Of a DNA stretch of 64,000 nt, positions 26,465-35,412 are shown piece by piece. The notes under the pieces were generated by a model, which did no database searches, was not told the origin of the DNA, and saw only the letters and a program-made list of their open reading frames with translations. The DNA is from Cyanobacteria bacterium FACHB-471. GTDB taxonomy: Bacteria > Cyanobacteriota > Cyanobacteriia > Elainellales > Elainellaceae. The first letter of the stretch is position 1. Each line of letters opens with the position of its first letter. Position numbers and translations under genes: made by a program. The stretch lies in the NCBI GenBank assembly GCA_014695345.1, contig JACJOC010000084.1:124001-188000 (forward strand), given 5' to 3'.

Positions 26465-27394
26465 TTATCCAAATAGATTAAGCTGTAATTCTTTTGATAA
26501 AGCTTCGATGAAGGCAAGACCTGCAACAGAATTTCCTACACTGTCCAAAGCGGGACCGTAGCAGGCGATCGCCCCTTGTCCGGGTACGACTGCCAGCAGC
26601 GCTCCACTAATTCCTGACTTCATCGGCAGTCCTATCCGAATGGCAAAACGACTGGATGCTTCGTATAAACCACAAGTCAGCATGACTGCATTCACGATCT
26701 GGCGATGGAGCGGCTTTAGCCAATCACTTTCAATCGCTAGCAGTTTACCCAAGCGCGCCAGGTCTCTCACTTGACCTGACAAACAGCAAATCTGTTCATA
26801 AGCATCAAGTGCCATTTCCAAATTTTCTAAATATCCTGCTTCTGATAGGTAACGAGCAAGGGATTGATTGACTTCTCTGCCTGCCAAACGAACTGAGGCA
26901 AGCATTTCCTCATCTAGCCACAGTTGAGCACCCGATCGCTCGTTTAACCAGTCGCATAGGTTCTGGCAGCGCTGACTAGCGCTGTCTCCAGGTAACTTTT
27001 CGGTGAGGGCGATCGCCCCACTGTTAATCATTGGGTTACGAGGGCGACCCCGATCGACAATCAGTTGCTTTAAAGAATTGAAGGGAGCATCAGAGGGTTG
27101 AACCCCAATCTGTTGAAAGACCTCCTGTTCTCCCCAGCGCTCCAACAGATAGAGCAGCAGAAATGGCTTGATCGTGCTCATCAGCGGAAAAGTCAGCGTT
27201 GTGTTGCCACAGCAGTAACTATTGCCCAGCCCAACCTCAATCTGAACGGCAAACCAGCGCGTATCGGCTTGAGCCAATTGATCAATACGCTCGATGACTC
27301 GCCCGTGAACTGCCCTCTTTTGGGCACTCTCTGCCCATCTGATCAGCTGATTTTGGGTTAATCGAGCTAGTCCTGTTGTCATGCCGGTTGTCAT
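26465..27394 (-). CDS. glsA: Glutaminase A
   Basis: Hydrolyses L-glutamine to glutamate and ammonia. The 309 residues match the serine-dependent beta-lactamase-like glutaminase family. The catalytic Ser-x-x-Lys is STIK in FPLMSTIKPFLLLYLLE. The substrate pocket includes RGRPRNPMINSGAIAL (Asn/Glu contacts), and the C-terminus has MKSGISGALLAVVPGQGAIA and LDSVGNSVAGLAF. ATGs at 27394 and 27382 are both possible; neither has a clear Shine-Dalgarno. It is 31 bases from the ppk stop, on the same strand, so possibly co-transcribed. Confidence 0.95.
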   Translation of the reverse strand: MTTGMTTGLARLTQNQLIRWAESAQKRAVHGRVIERIDQLAQADTRWFAVQIEVGLGNSYCCGNTTLTFPLMSTIKPFLLLYLLERWGEQEVFQQIGVQPSDAPFNSLKQLIVDRGRPRNPMINSGAIALTEKLPGDSASQRCQNLCDWLNERSGAQLWLDEEMLASVRLAGREVNQSLARYLSEAGYLENLEMALDAYEQICCLSGQVRDLARLGKLLAIESDWLKPLHRQIVNAVMLTCGLYEASSRFAIRIGLPMKSGISGALLAVVPGQGAIACYGPALDSVGNSVAGLAFIEALSKELQLNLFG

Positions 27395-27425
27395 GATTGA
27401 GGGTTGGGCGATCGCAATATCCTAA

Positions 27426-29618
27426 TTACACTGATTTCAATGTTCCTACCGATTGCAATGTTTTTTCCATCAAGATAGTTTGAGCGTTGCACTCAGGCTC
27501 ATTTTTGGTAGGGCGGCGCTGCACATATTCACCGCTAGGCTGAAGTTCCCAAGCTTGACGGTTATCAGATAAGAAAATATCCAATAATTCCTTTAACGTT
27601 TTGGCAATCTCTGGATCATCGATTGGGGTAACGGCTTCTACGCGGCGATCGAGGTTGCGGGGCATCCAGTCAGCGCTACCGATAAACGTCTCCGGCTGAC
27701 CATTATTGTGAAAGTAGAAGATACGCGAGTGCTCTAAATAGCGCCCCACAACACTGATAACCCGAATATTCTCACTCATGCCTTTCACGCCTGGGCGCAG
27801 ACAGCACATGCCGCGCACAACGACATCGATCTCTACCCCTGCCTGAGAGGCTTCATATAAAGCGGCAATAATTTGCGGATCGACCAGGGAATTCATCTTG
27901 GCGGTGATGCGTCCCTGATCTCCGTTGCGGCTATGTTGGGTTTCGCGGCGAATCAATTCAGTCATGCGATGACGCAAATTGACTGGAGCTACCAGTAGCT
28001 TACGATAAGCGCTCTGCCGAGAACAGCCTGTAAGGTAATTAAACAAATCGGTCAAATCTGCGCCTAACTCTTCTCGGCAGCTTAACAAACCTAGATCGGT
28101 GTAGAGTCTGGCAGTTTTGGGGTTGTAGTTGCCCGTGCCAACGTGAACATAGCGACGAATGCGCGGGGCTATGCTATTCCCTTTGGGATCGCCCTCCTGC
28201 CGCACTACCAGCACCACTTTGGTATGCGTTTTTAGCCCTACCAGCCCATACACCACATGCACGCCGGTACTTTCTAACCGCCGTGCCCAGAGAATGTTGT
28301 TCTCCTCATCAAAGCGGGCTTTTAGCTCCACTAAGGCAACCACCTGTTTACCATTTTCAGCCGCAGCAATCAGGGCTTTGACAATTGGGGAGTCTCCTGA
28401 AGTGCGGTAGAGGGTCATCTTGATCGCCAGTACGTTCGGGTCAGCCGCCGCCTGCGTGATAAATTGCTGTACCGATGCTGAAAAAGATTCATAGGGATGG
28501 TGTACCAGCAAATCGCGTTGGCGAATCACCGAGAAAAAATCTTCGTGAGGTTCCTGGCTGAGCAGGTCATCGTGGGAGGCGATCGCCGCCTGCAAGCGAG
28601 GTGGGGCAACGGGAGCCCAGGGTTTGTCCTTTAGCTCAGGCAACGGTAACCCCATGAGAGCCATCAAATCTTTTAGATTGAGCAGCCCGTCTACCTCATA
28701 CACATCATTCTCAGCCAAATCCATTTCTCGCATCAGTGTTCGTCGCACCCAGCCAGGCGTGGAGGTTTGGATCTCTAATCGCACCACAAATCCGCCCATT
28801 CGCCGCCTGCGGAGCCCCTGTTCGATCGCCAGCAGCAGGTCATCTGCCTCATCCTCCTGCACCGCGATATCGGCATCTCGCGTCACCCGAAACAGATAAT
28901 ATTCCTGGATATTCATCCCCGCAAACAAAAACTCCAGGTTGTGGGCAATCACCTGTTCTAACGGTACGCCTGCCCAAACGGTGTGCTGTCCGTTTTGCCG
29001 CTGCAACTCCTCCGGCAACACCACAAATCGCGGCAAAATATTTGGCACCTTTACTCTGGCAAAATGTTCGGTTCCCGTTTCTGGATCTTTTGCCACCACG
29101 GCTAAGTTCAAACTGAGATTAGAAATATGGGGAAACGGATGCCCCGGATCGACTGCTAGCGGCGTTAATACCGGAAAAATTCGCTCTTCAAAAAAGTGCC
29201 GCAGGTAAAGCCGCTGCTCTTGAGTCAAATCCATATAGTTCAGAATATGGATACCTTTCTCCGCTAGTTTTGGACGCAGTTCTTGCTCAAAGTGACGGTG
29301 TTGCTGAGTCACCATTGGACGCAGATGCGGACAAATCAGATCAAGCTGTTCCTGGGGAGTGAGTCCATCGGGGGTCAATTTACTGACCTGAGCTTCAATC
29401 TGTTCTTTGATTGCAGCTACCCGCACCATAAAAAACTCATCCAGGTTCGTGCTAAAAATAGCAACAAATTTGAGTCGCTCCAGTAGGGGAACGCGAGAAT
29501 CTAATGCCTCATGCAGCACCCGCTTGTTAAACTCCAGCCAACTCAGTTCCCGATTCAGATAACGCTGAGATAGGTCGCTCAAGTTCACTTCTGGAGTAAT
29601 ATTCTTCGCGGTAGTCAT
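27426..29618 (-). CDS. ppk1: Polyphosphate kinase 1
   Basis: Reversible synthesis of inorganic polyphosphate from ATP. The 730 residues fit the PPK1 family. The N-domain starts RYLNRELSWLEFNKRVLHEA. The catalytic region has MTLYRTSGDSPIVKALI, VALVELKARFDEENN, GLKTHTKVVLVVRQ (His) and YVHVGTGNYNPKTARLYTD (the second conserved His is in this block). The C-terminal PLD-like half has IDVVVRGMCCLRPG and FIGSADWMPRNLDRRVE. It leads a possible ppk-glsA unit. Polyphosphate is a phosphate and energy store in cyanobacteria. Confidence 0.97.
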   Translation of the reverse strand: MTTAKNITPEVNLSDLSQRYLNRELSWLEFNKRVLHEALDSRVPLLERLKFVAIFSTNLDEFFMVRVAAIKEQIEAQVSKLTPDGLTPQEQLDLICPHLRPMVTQQHRHFEQELRPKLAEKGIHILNYMDLTQEQRLYLRHFFEERIFPVLTPLAVDPGHPFPHISNLSLNLAVVAKDPETGTEHFARVKVPNILPRFVVLPEELQRQNGQHTVWAGVPLEQVIAHNLEFLFAGMNIQEYYLFRVTRDADIAVQEDEADDLLLAIEQGLRRRRMGGFVVRLEIQTSTPGWVRRTLMREMDLAENDVYEVDGLLNLKDLMALMGLPLPELKDKPWAPVAPPRLQAAIASHDDLLSQEPHEDFFSVIRQRDLLVHHPYESFSASVQQFITQAAADPNVLAIKMTLYRTSGDSPIVKALIAAAENGKQVVALVELKARFDEENNILWARRLESTGVHVVYGLVGLKTHTKVVLVVRQEGDPKGNSIAPRIRRYVHVGTGNYNPKTARLYTDLGLLSCREELGADLTDLFNYLTGCSRQSAYRKLLVAPVNLRHRMTELIRRETQHSRNGDQGRITAKMNSLVDPQIIAALYEASQAGVEIDVVVRGMCCLRPGVKGMSENIRVISVVGRYLEHSRIFYFHNNGQPETFIGSADWMPRNLDRRVEAVTPIDDPEIAKTLKELLDIFLSDNRQAWELQPSGEYVQRRPTKNEPECNAQTILMEKTLQSVGTLKSV

Positions 29619-29750
29619 AGCTCTGCCTGAGAAAAGTTATTTAGGATACTCCCAGAAATAACCCTAAAGCGAAAGTCTTCCTGCAAACATCTGACGCAAT
29701 CAGCAATAGGGTGCTGGTCCTTTTTTAATCTACATGCTGCTGCAATATTG

Positions 29751-30059
29751 CTAGAGAATCGTGCTGGCGATCGGCAATTTTCGGAGGTAGTGGCTAAACA
29801 CAAAACACAGGGGTACCCCAATCAGGGTCACTCCAAAAAATTTAAGCAACGGTGGAATTGGCAGCGGGGCAAACCCAACTTGTAGTCCAATTACAATCAC
29901 GACGTGAATGAGATAAACCACGTAAGCGTTATCAGACAACCATTGTTCCCACTTGCCTTGCTTGTTGAGGTATTCACGGAACAGCACCAAGATGCCAATA
30001 CACAAGCCAATGCAAATGGTGGTTTCCCAAATACTCCAAACGAGCGATCGCCCAAAAAA
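29751..30059 (-). pseudogene. C-terminal remnant of an acyltransferase 3 family membrane protein
   Basis: A 103-codon open stretch after an in-frame TGA (30060-30062) reads as the last third of an acyltransferase_3 protein. It shows GRSLVWSIWETTICIGLCIG, then LSDNAYVVYLIHVVIVIGLQ and a final FSHYLRKLPIAS, giving about three membrane helices. The N-terminal two thirds, including the catalytic His region, are absent, and the sequence upstream is the terminator of the PEP-CTERM gene. No good start codon is present. I read it as a decayed gene cut by rearrangement. Confidence 0.75.
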
Positions 30060-30089
30060 TCAAAATCCTCAAATTCCAAGAATCTGAGG
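30053..30089 (-). terminator. Rho-independent terminator of the PEP-CTERM gene
   Basis: On the minus strand CCTCAGATTC and GAATTTGAGG form a 10-bp stem (one G-T pair) around a 3-base loop, followed by a T-rich run (complement of 30055-30066). It lies about 60 bases after the PEP-CTERM stop codon. Confidence 0.7.
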
Positions 30090-30149
30090 ACTTTAAACTT
30101 TCGTTTCTACTTATTCAAGGGATACACGACTAACACGCAAGCTTTCCGA

Positions 30150-30878
30150 CTATGCTTGGCACAGCTTGCGACGACGGGTTGCAAATACACCACCAATCAA
30201 GCTTAAGCCGAGGACAGTAGCAGGCTCAGGAACCGTTACCTCATCCTCACCCGGCGTTCCACCAAGCAGCTTATCGCTCCCTTCTCCTGCATTCACTTGC
30301 TGGAAGCGAGCTGCGATGTCAATTCCATCTTTGGAATTAGAGTAGGCAGCAAGAAAATCTGCTTCCAATTCTGCTGCTGTCTTTCCGGGAGTAAAGCCAG
30401 CTACCACAAAGCTAATTTGAGATGTTGCTCCTTGAGGTAAGGCAGCATTGGCATTGCCGGCTTCAAAGTTGTTGTTGTCAGCAATTCCAATGCTGAAGTT
30501 GTCCGCAGAGTTGCTGAAAGGAGTGAAGTTGACATTAGTTAGGAAGGTATCAAGATACTGGTCGCCTACGAATGAACTAGCGGTCAGACCAGGCAATAGA
30601 TCGAGAGCGATTCCGGTCAGCTTTGAAGAGGTTGCGCCAGCCCCAAAAATTGAGTCGCCTGTCGTATTTTCAATCTTGAGGTCAACTTTGATTGCATTGG
30701 AGTTGCCAACTACCTCGCTAAAGTCGAAAGTCAGTAGGGCTGAAGCACCTGTTGTCTGAGGGTTAGAAGATTGGCTGCTTGAGCCAAATGAAAAGGTAAA
30801 TGCTTGAGCTGGAAGTGAAGCGGAGAGAGCGATCGCCAAAGCACCTACAGCAGTAGGCAGAAATGCAGTCATTTTCAT
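30150..30878 (-). CDS. PEP-CTERM sorting-domain exported protein
   Basis: A secreted protein of 242 residues. The signal peptide starts at MKMTAFLPTAVGALAIA and is probably cleaved after LPAQA. The mature part is Ser/Asn/Phe-rich with beta character (FTFSFGSSSQSSNPQ; LLTFDFSEVVGNSNAIKVDL). The C-terminus is a canonical PEP-CTERM: VPEPATVLGLSLIGG, a short membrane span, then RRRK. PEP-CTERM proteins are thought to be processed by exosortase and placed at the cell surface or in extracellular polysaccharide. No exosortase is in the window. An upstream in-frame ATG at 30920 would put 14 extra residues before the signal and is less likely. Confidence 0.88.
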   Translation of the reverse strand: MKMTAFLPTAVGALAIALSASLPAQAFTFSFGSSSQSSNPQTTGASALLTFDFSEVVGNSNAIKVDLKIENTTGDSIFGAGATSSKLTGIALDLLPGLTASSFVGDQYLDTFLTNVNFTPFSNSADNFSIGIADNNNFEAGNANAALPQGATSQISFVVAGFTPGKTAAELEADFLAAYSNSKDGIDIAARFQQVNAGEGSDKLLGGTPGEDEVTVPEPATVLGLSLIGGVFATRRRKLCQA

Positions 30879-31235
30879 GTTTAGAGCTTTCTTTTGAAGA
30901 AGCGGCGAGAGGTTGTTCACCTGTTACCTCTTCAGTATGTAGCATTCGCTACGTACTGTGCAGCACTTCACGCAGACTTTAGCAAAAGAGTAGCAGACTT
31001 TACCTTTCATTAAGAAATAATAGGCTTTACCTCTGTGAATTTATTGGGCAGTGCTGAAAAATAAACATTTTAGAAAACCTGAAAACTCATGCTAATACTA
31101 GCTTTTGCCTAAAAAATGATGTCTCTCAAGAGAGCTAATCAATCCTAACTTCGTCTTCTCTAAGAACCGATACATCGTGTCCGTACAATCTGATTGTGGC
31201 TCAGTATTTTTTCGGAGGATGGGCTCTATGACCAA
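30879..31235. other. Intergenic region upstream of the PEP-CTERM gene
   Basis: About 357 bases between two minus-strand genes. It should contain the PEP-CTERM promoter and the 3' end of the DNA ligase operon. I see AT-rich tracts but no gene, repeat or convincing terminator. Confidence 0.5.
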
Positions 31236-32852
31236 TTAATTAGATTGCTCTATCGTTTTAAGCAGTTCAAAGGCAGTCTGGAGCGTGTCTATTTCTTCAA
31301 CGGGCTTATCTTTACGCCAGCGCAGAATTCGCGGAAATCTAACCGAAATACCCGATTTATGACGCTTTGACTCGGTGATTCCTTCAAATCCAATCTCGAA
31401 GACCTGGATCGGCTCAACCGAGCGAACCGGACCAAACTTTTCAATGGTATGTCTGCGAATCCATTTGTCTAGCTCGTTAATTTCGTCATTGTCTAACCCT
31501 GAGTAGGCTTTGGCGAAGGAAACGAGTTCTCCGTTGTGCCAGAGGGCAAAAGTGTAGTCCGTAAACAGGTTTGCTCGTTTGCCCGTGCCTGCCTGAGCAT
31601 AAATCAGGACTGCATCTAACGACATTGGATTGACTTTGTATTTCCACCAGTAGCCGCGCTTGCGCCCAACCAGGTAGGGACTGTCTTTGGCTTTGATCAC
31701 TAGCCCTTCTGCCCCTTGCTGGCGCGATCGCTCCCTTAACTCCTGCAAATCCGCAAAAGACGAAAAGCTTAGTGAAGTGGAAACGGTTGTCAGACTAGTA
31801 GAAAGGGACGTTAACAGCTCAACCAAAAGGTTTCGCCGTTCGAGCAAAGGTTTTTCTCGAATATCCTGACTGTTGTGTTCCAGCAAATCATAGGCGACAA
31901 AGTGAACTGGGTTTTCTGCCAGCAGTTTTTTGGTGACTGATTTTCGCCCCAGTCGCTTTTGCAGAGCATTGAAATTCATAGGACGGTCGCCCTCCCAGCA
32001 CAAAATTTCCCCATCCACTACATGCCCATTGGGAAGTAGCTGGAACCCCTCCACCAATTCTGGAAACTGCTGAGTAATTAGATCTTCTCCGCGTGACCAG
32101 ATAAATACCTCATCCGCTCGTTTAATAATCTGGGCGCGCATGCCATCCCACTTCCACTCGGCTTGCCATCTAGCGGGTTCTTCTTCCTGAAAACGATCTT
32201 CATCCAATGGAGAAGCTAGGAAGAAAGGGTAAGGCTGACTGGGGGCAATTTCCTCATTGTCTGTTTGAATCAGTTGACGATAGAAGCCTATTGATGGCTC
32301 AAAGTCACCCATCAGCCGATGGGCCAAAACCGATTCGGCTAAGTTGTACTCTGCTGATAATGCCTTCACTAATAGCTTCTCGGACACGCCAACCCGAAAT
32401 GCACCCGTCAAAATTTTGTTTAAGACAAAAATTTCTGTGTCTTCTAGTGAAGCCCACCAGGACACCACTAAATCCCGCAGTTCCCCCTCAGATTGAACTG
32501 CTTTAACCTGGGGAATTACCTTTTCCATCCACTCGTGTAAGGGGCGATCCACTTTTTCCTGAGCCTCCAAGGGGCTGTGGCGCAGCAATAGAGCGATCGT
32601 TTCGGCTGAATCTCCTACATGGGCGTAGCAATCTTCAAACAACCACTCTGGAATATTAGATATTTGTAGGAAAACATCCCTCAAAACTCTGGAGGTAATT
32701 AGCCGCTTGCGAGTTTTGCCCAAAAACAAATAGATTGCCCAAACTGCATTCTCAGGAATTTCATCATAGAAATATTGCCGCAACGCTCTTACTTTTTCAT
32801 TCGTCGAGGTGGTTGCGTCAACCTGCTGAAACAGTTGAGAAAACCGTTTCAT
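31236..32852 (-). CDS. ATP-dependent DNA ligase
   Basis: Seals nicks in duplex DNA using ATP. The 538-residue protein has an N-terminal helical domain, then the nucleotidyltransferase core with adenylation Lys in EWKWDGMRAQII, motif III-like HVVDGEILCWEG, motif IV LVIKAKDSPY and motif V YWWKYKV. The C-terminal OB domain ends with SGISVRFPRILRWRKDKP (motif VI). Its start codon overlaps the stop of the upstream exonuclease gene by one base (TAATG), so the two are translationally coupled. This pairing is the bacterial ligase plus ligase-associated exonuclease repair cassette; the helicase and phosphoesterase often found with it are not adjacent here. Confidence 0.93.
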   Translation of the reverse strand: MKRFSQLFQQVDATTSTNEKVRALRQYFYDEIPENAVWAIYLFLGKTRKRLITSRVLRDVFLQISNIPEWLFEDCYAHVGDSAETIALLLRHSPLEAQEKVDRPLHEWMEKVIPQVKAVQSEGELRDLVVSWWASLEDTEIFVLNKILTGAFRVGVSEKLLVKALSAEYNLAESVLAHRLMGDFEPSIGFYRQLIQTDNEEIAPSQPYPFFLASPLDEDRFQEEEPARWQAEWKWDGMRAQIIKRADEVFIWSRGEDLITQQFPELVEGFQLLPNGHVVDGEILCWEGDRPMNFNALQKRLGRKSVTKKLLAENPVHFVAYDLLEHNSQDIREKPLLERRNLLVELLTSLSTSLTTVSTSLSFSSFADLQELRERSRQQGAEGLVIKAKDSPYLVGRKRGYWWKYKVNPMSLDAVLIYAQAGTGKRANLFTDYTFALWHNGELVSFAKAYSGLDNDEINELDKWIRRHTIEKFGPVRSVEPIQVFEIGFEGITESKRHKSGISVRFPRILRWRKDKPVEEIDTLQTAFELLKTIEQSN

Positions 32853-33844
32853 TAAATATCTCCTTCCCCTTCAAACAACGTCTTTAAGGGCTGTGCATTC
32901 AAGTCATAGGTTTCATGTAAGTAACGGGAAAGGACTTCGGACTGCCCATGAGTCACGTACACCGTTTTAGCACCCGTTTGCGAAATCGTATTGACTAAAC
33001 CTGACCAGTCCGCGTGGTCAGACAGCACAAATCCACGCTCATAACCCCGTCTGCGTCGGGCACCTCGAACCGCCATCCAGCCTGATGCAAAAGCGGTTTG
33101 GGGCTGCACAAAGCGTTTCATCCAGGTGGAACGGTGCGCCGAGGGAGGTGCTAACACCAAGTCACCAGTGTATTTGTGGCTGCGAGGCATCTCAGTAGTG
33201 GAAATGGTTTCTAGCATTTTCACGCCGACCTGTCTGTAGATTTCGGTCAAGACGTGAACTGCACCATGCACGTATACGGGGCGATCGCTAAATTTGCACA
33301 ACTCACCCAATATCCGTTGTGCTTTCCCAAAAGAGTAGCAAAACAGTAACGAAGGTCGTTCTAAATCACTTTGCCACCACTGGTAAATCTGGCGGCAGGT
33401 TTCCTCTCCCGTATCCCACTCATAAATGGGTAAACCAAAGGTTGCTTCGGTGATAAACACATCACAGGGAATAACTTCAAACGGGGCACAAGTCGGGTCT
33501 GCACATCGCTTGTAGTCTCCTGACACCACCCAAACCTGATCGCCACATTCCACTCTAATTTGAGCTGAGCCAAGCACATGACCGGCAGAGTGAAAGGAAA
33601 CCCAGGTATTCCCTAACTTTAGTTTTTCACCATATTCAACTCCCTGAAGATTGATCTCATTGCCCAGACGTTTCCTCAAAATCCCTTCGGAGATGTGAGT
33701 AGCAATGTATTGATTTGCGCCAGAGCGGGCGTGGTCAGAGTGAGCGTGCGTAATTAGGGCGCAGTCTACCGATCGCCAGGGGTCAATATAAAACCCTCCC
33801 TGCTCACAGTACAACCCTTCCTGACGCACAGTAATCAGTGACAT
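32852..33844 (-). CDS. Ligase-associated MBL-fold DNA exonuclease
   Basis: A metallo-beta-lactamase-fold nuclease (330 residues) of the SNM1/CPSF-like branch. The metal-binding motif is THAHSDHARSG. Others are FHSAGHVLGSAQI (His), VVSGDYKR (Asp) and a C-terminal YVTHGQSEVLSRYL with SDHADW, matching beta-CASP-type motifs. It trims DNA ends together with the coupled ATP-dependent ligase downstream. The gene is divergent from the MarR gene, with 131 bases between them containing a palindromic operator candidate. Confidence 0.9.
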   Translation of the reverse strand: MSLITVRQEGLYCEQGGFYIDPWRSVDCALITHAHSDHARSGANQYIATHISEGILRKRLGNEINLQGVEYGEKLKLGNTWVSFHSAGHVLGSAQIRVECGDQVWVVSGDYKRCADPTCAPFEVIPCDVFITEATFGLPIYEWDTGEETCRQIYQWWQSDLERPSLLFCYSFGKAQRILGELCKFSDRPVYVHGAVHVLTEIYRQVGVKMLETISTTEMPRSHKYTGDLVLAPPSAHRSTWMKRFVQPQTAFASGWMAVRGARRRRGYERGFVLSDHADWSGLVNTISQTGAKTVYVTHGQSEVLSRYLHETYDLNAQPLKTLFEGEGDI

Positions 33845-33939
33845 GGAGCCAATGACTCTTTACTAAGACGAACAGTTTTAGCTTAGCGTTTACCTCCTAG
33901 ACATGAGCCAAAACTTCTCCTTTACATTCAGCTCTTAAA

Positions 33940-33954
33940 TATGCATAATGCATA
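33940..33954. promoter_or_regulatory. Perfect palindrome TATGCAT-A-ATGCATA, candidate MarR operator
   Basis: Two 7-base arms around a single A, about 22 bases upstream of the marR-like start codon and in the divergent promoter region. Its position fits autorepression. Binding is not shown. Confidence 0.5.
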
Positions 33955-33975
33955 CATACCTAAGAGATTCCACCT

Positions 33976-34497
33976 ATGGATCAAGAGCGAACCCTGAACC
34001 TTTTGGGTGCTATGGCGTTGAGCATTGTTGATGGCTTGAGTGCTGCAGTTGAGGAAAATGCCGGACATGGCGGCGAAACGCCTGCTGCACTGGTCACTTT
34101 AGGTGTAGAACCTGGACTTTCAATCAATGCGCTGCGGCAAATTCTAGACCTTTCTCATCCTGGAACGGTTCGTTTGATCGATCGACTAGAGACGCAGGGG
34201 CTAGTTGAGCGCAGGGCTGGTGCAGATGGTCGAACGCTTGCCTTATTTCTCACAGATACAGGACATGAAAGGCGCAAAACAATTCTGGCTGAGCGGCGAA
34301 AACCGTTGCAAGCTGCGGTTAATTCGCTTACGGCTGATGAATCTGCACAGTTAACTCAGCTTTTGGAAAAAATGCTTTCTGCAATGACAACGAGCGAGTT
34401 ACGCGCTTTTGCGATTTGTCGTTTGTGTGAGGAAGAAGTGTGTCCGGGCGATCGCTGCCCCGTGGAACAGCAATATTGCCGGATGATAAACCCATGA
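33976..34497 (+). CDS. MarR-family transcriptional regulator with Cys-rich C-terminus
   Basis: A 173-residue winged-helix regulator. Recognition helix and wing are visible in LSINALRQILDLSHPGTVRL, IDRLETQGLVERR and DGRTLALFLTDTG. The C-terminal tail has five cysteines (CRLCEEEVCPGDRCPVEQQY and a last Cys), an arrangement that could bind a metal or sense redox state. It overlaps the next gene, an EamA transporter, by four bases (ATGA), so regulator and exporter are translationally coupled. MarR proteins usually repress an adjacent exporter and are released by a small ligand or oxidation. A palindrome at 33940-33954 is a likely operator. Confidence 0.88.
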   Translation: MDQERTLNLLGAMALSIVDGLSAAVEENAGHGGETPAALVTLGVEPGLSINALRQILDLSHPGTVRLIDRLETQGLVERRAGADGRTLALFLTDTGHERRKTILAERRKPLQAAVNSLTADESAQLTQLLEKMLSAMTTSELRAFAICRLCEEEVCPGDRCPVEQQYCRMINP

Positions 34498-35372
34498 ACC
34501 CAATTATCACTGCTCTAAGTTACGCCTTTTGTTGGGGAGTGGGGCTAACACTAACCAAAATTGCCCTCTCAGAAATTAGACCTGCTACGCTGCTAGTTAT
34601 TCAACTGCTTGCCAGTGTGAGTTTTTTGGCGATCGCCTGCTATTGCCAAAATCGCCAACTGCCGTTTTCCTGGAGCAACCTTAAACAAGGTTTTGCAGGA
34701 ATTTTTGAACCGGCTCTTGCTTACATGATCGGAACCTTTGGCGTAGAAATGACCACTGCCAGCAAAGCAACATTAATTGGCTCTTCTGAAGTGATTCTGA
34801 CAGTTTTGTTTGCCGCAGTCTTCCTAGGTGAGAAACTCACTCGGATAAAATTTTTGCTAGCTGGGATTAGCTTTGTAGGCGTATGCCTGCTGCTGTTGAG
34901 GGATGAAGGCACAAACTATGCCTCATTTAGCGGCGATTTGCTCGTGCTGCTTGGCACTCTCTTTGCGGTATTTTATGTGATTTTGAGCAAGCAACAGATT
35001 GCTAACTCAGATCCATTACAGCTTACTGCTTCCCAGCAGTTTGTCGGTTTAATGGTAACGGTGCTATGTTTTAGTGCTTTGTCAGTTCTAAATTCAAACT
35101 ATGAAGTGAATGCCGCCCATATTTCACTTCCCTTTTGGCTGCTTGCAGTCGGGTCAGGCGTTATGCAGTATGCTTTGGCGTTCTTGCTCTATTTAACTGC
35201 CTTGCAAAATCTGCCAGTCAGCCACGCTGCTTTTTACGTCGCGCTCATTCCGGTCTTTGGTGTAACCAGTGCGATTTTGATCCTCGGTGAACGACCCAGT
35301 TTAATTCAGTGGGTAGGAGCCGGATTGATTATTGCATCGTCCTATTTTGCCAACAAGCTTCAGACAGTGTAA
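34494..35372 (+). CDS. EamA/DMT-superfamily transporter
   Basis: A 292-residue inner-membrane protein with about ten membrane segments in two EamA repeats. Repeat one begins ALSYAFCWGVGLTLTKIAL, with VILTVLFAAVFLGEKL closing it. Repeat two includes SGDLLVLLGTLFAVFYVILS and ends with LIPVFGVTSAILILGERPS and AGLIIASSYFA. These proteins export amino acids, nucleosides or drugs; the substrate is unknown. ATG 34494 overlaps the MarR stop codon, so expression is tied to the regulator. Confidence 0.9.
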   Translation: MNPIITALSYAFCWGVGLTLTKIALSEIRPATLLVIQLLASVSFLAIACYCQNRQLPFSWSNLKQGFAGIFEPALAYMIGTFGVEMTTASKATLIGSSEVILTVLFAAVFLGEKLTRIKFLLAGISFVGVCLLLLRDEGTNYASFSGDLLVLLGTLFAVFYVILSKQQIANSDPLQLTASQQFVGLMVTVLCFSALSVLNSNYEVNAAHISLPFWLLAVGSGVMQYALAFLLYLTALQNLPVSHAAFYVALIPVFGVTSAILILGERPSLIQWVGAGLIIASSYFANKLQTV

Positions 35373-35412
35373 TCGACATGAGCAATGCCAAGCGAGTTTA
35401 AGCCCAGAAGTA

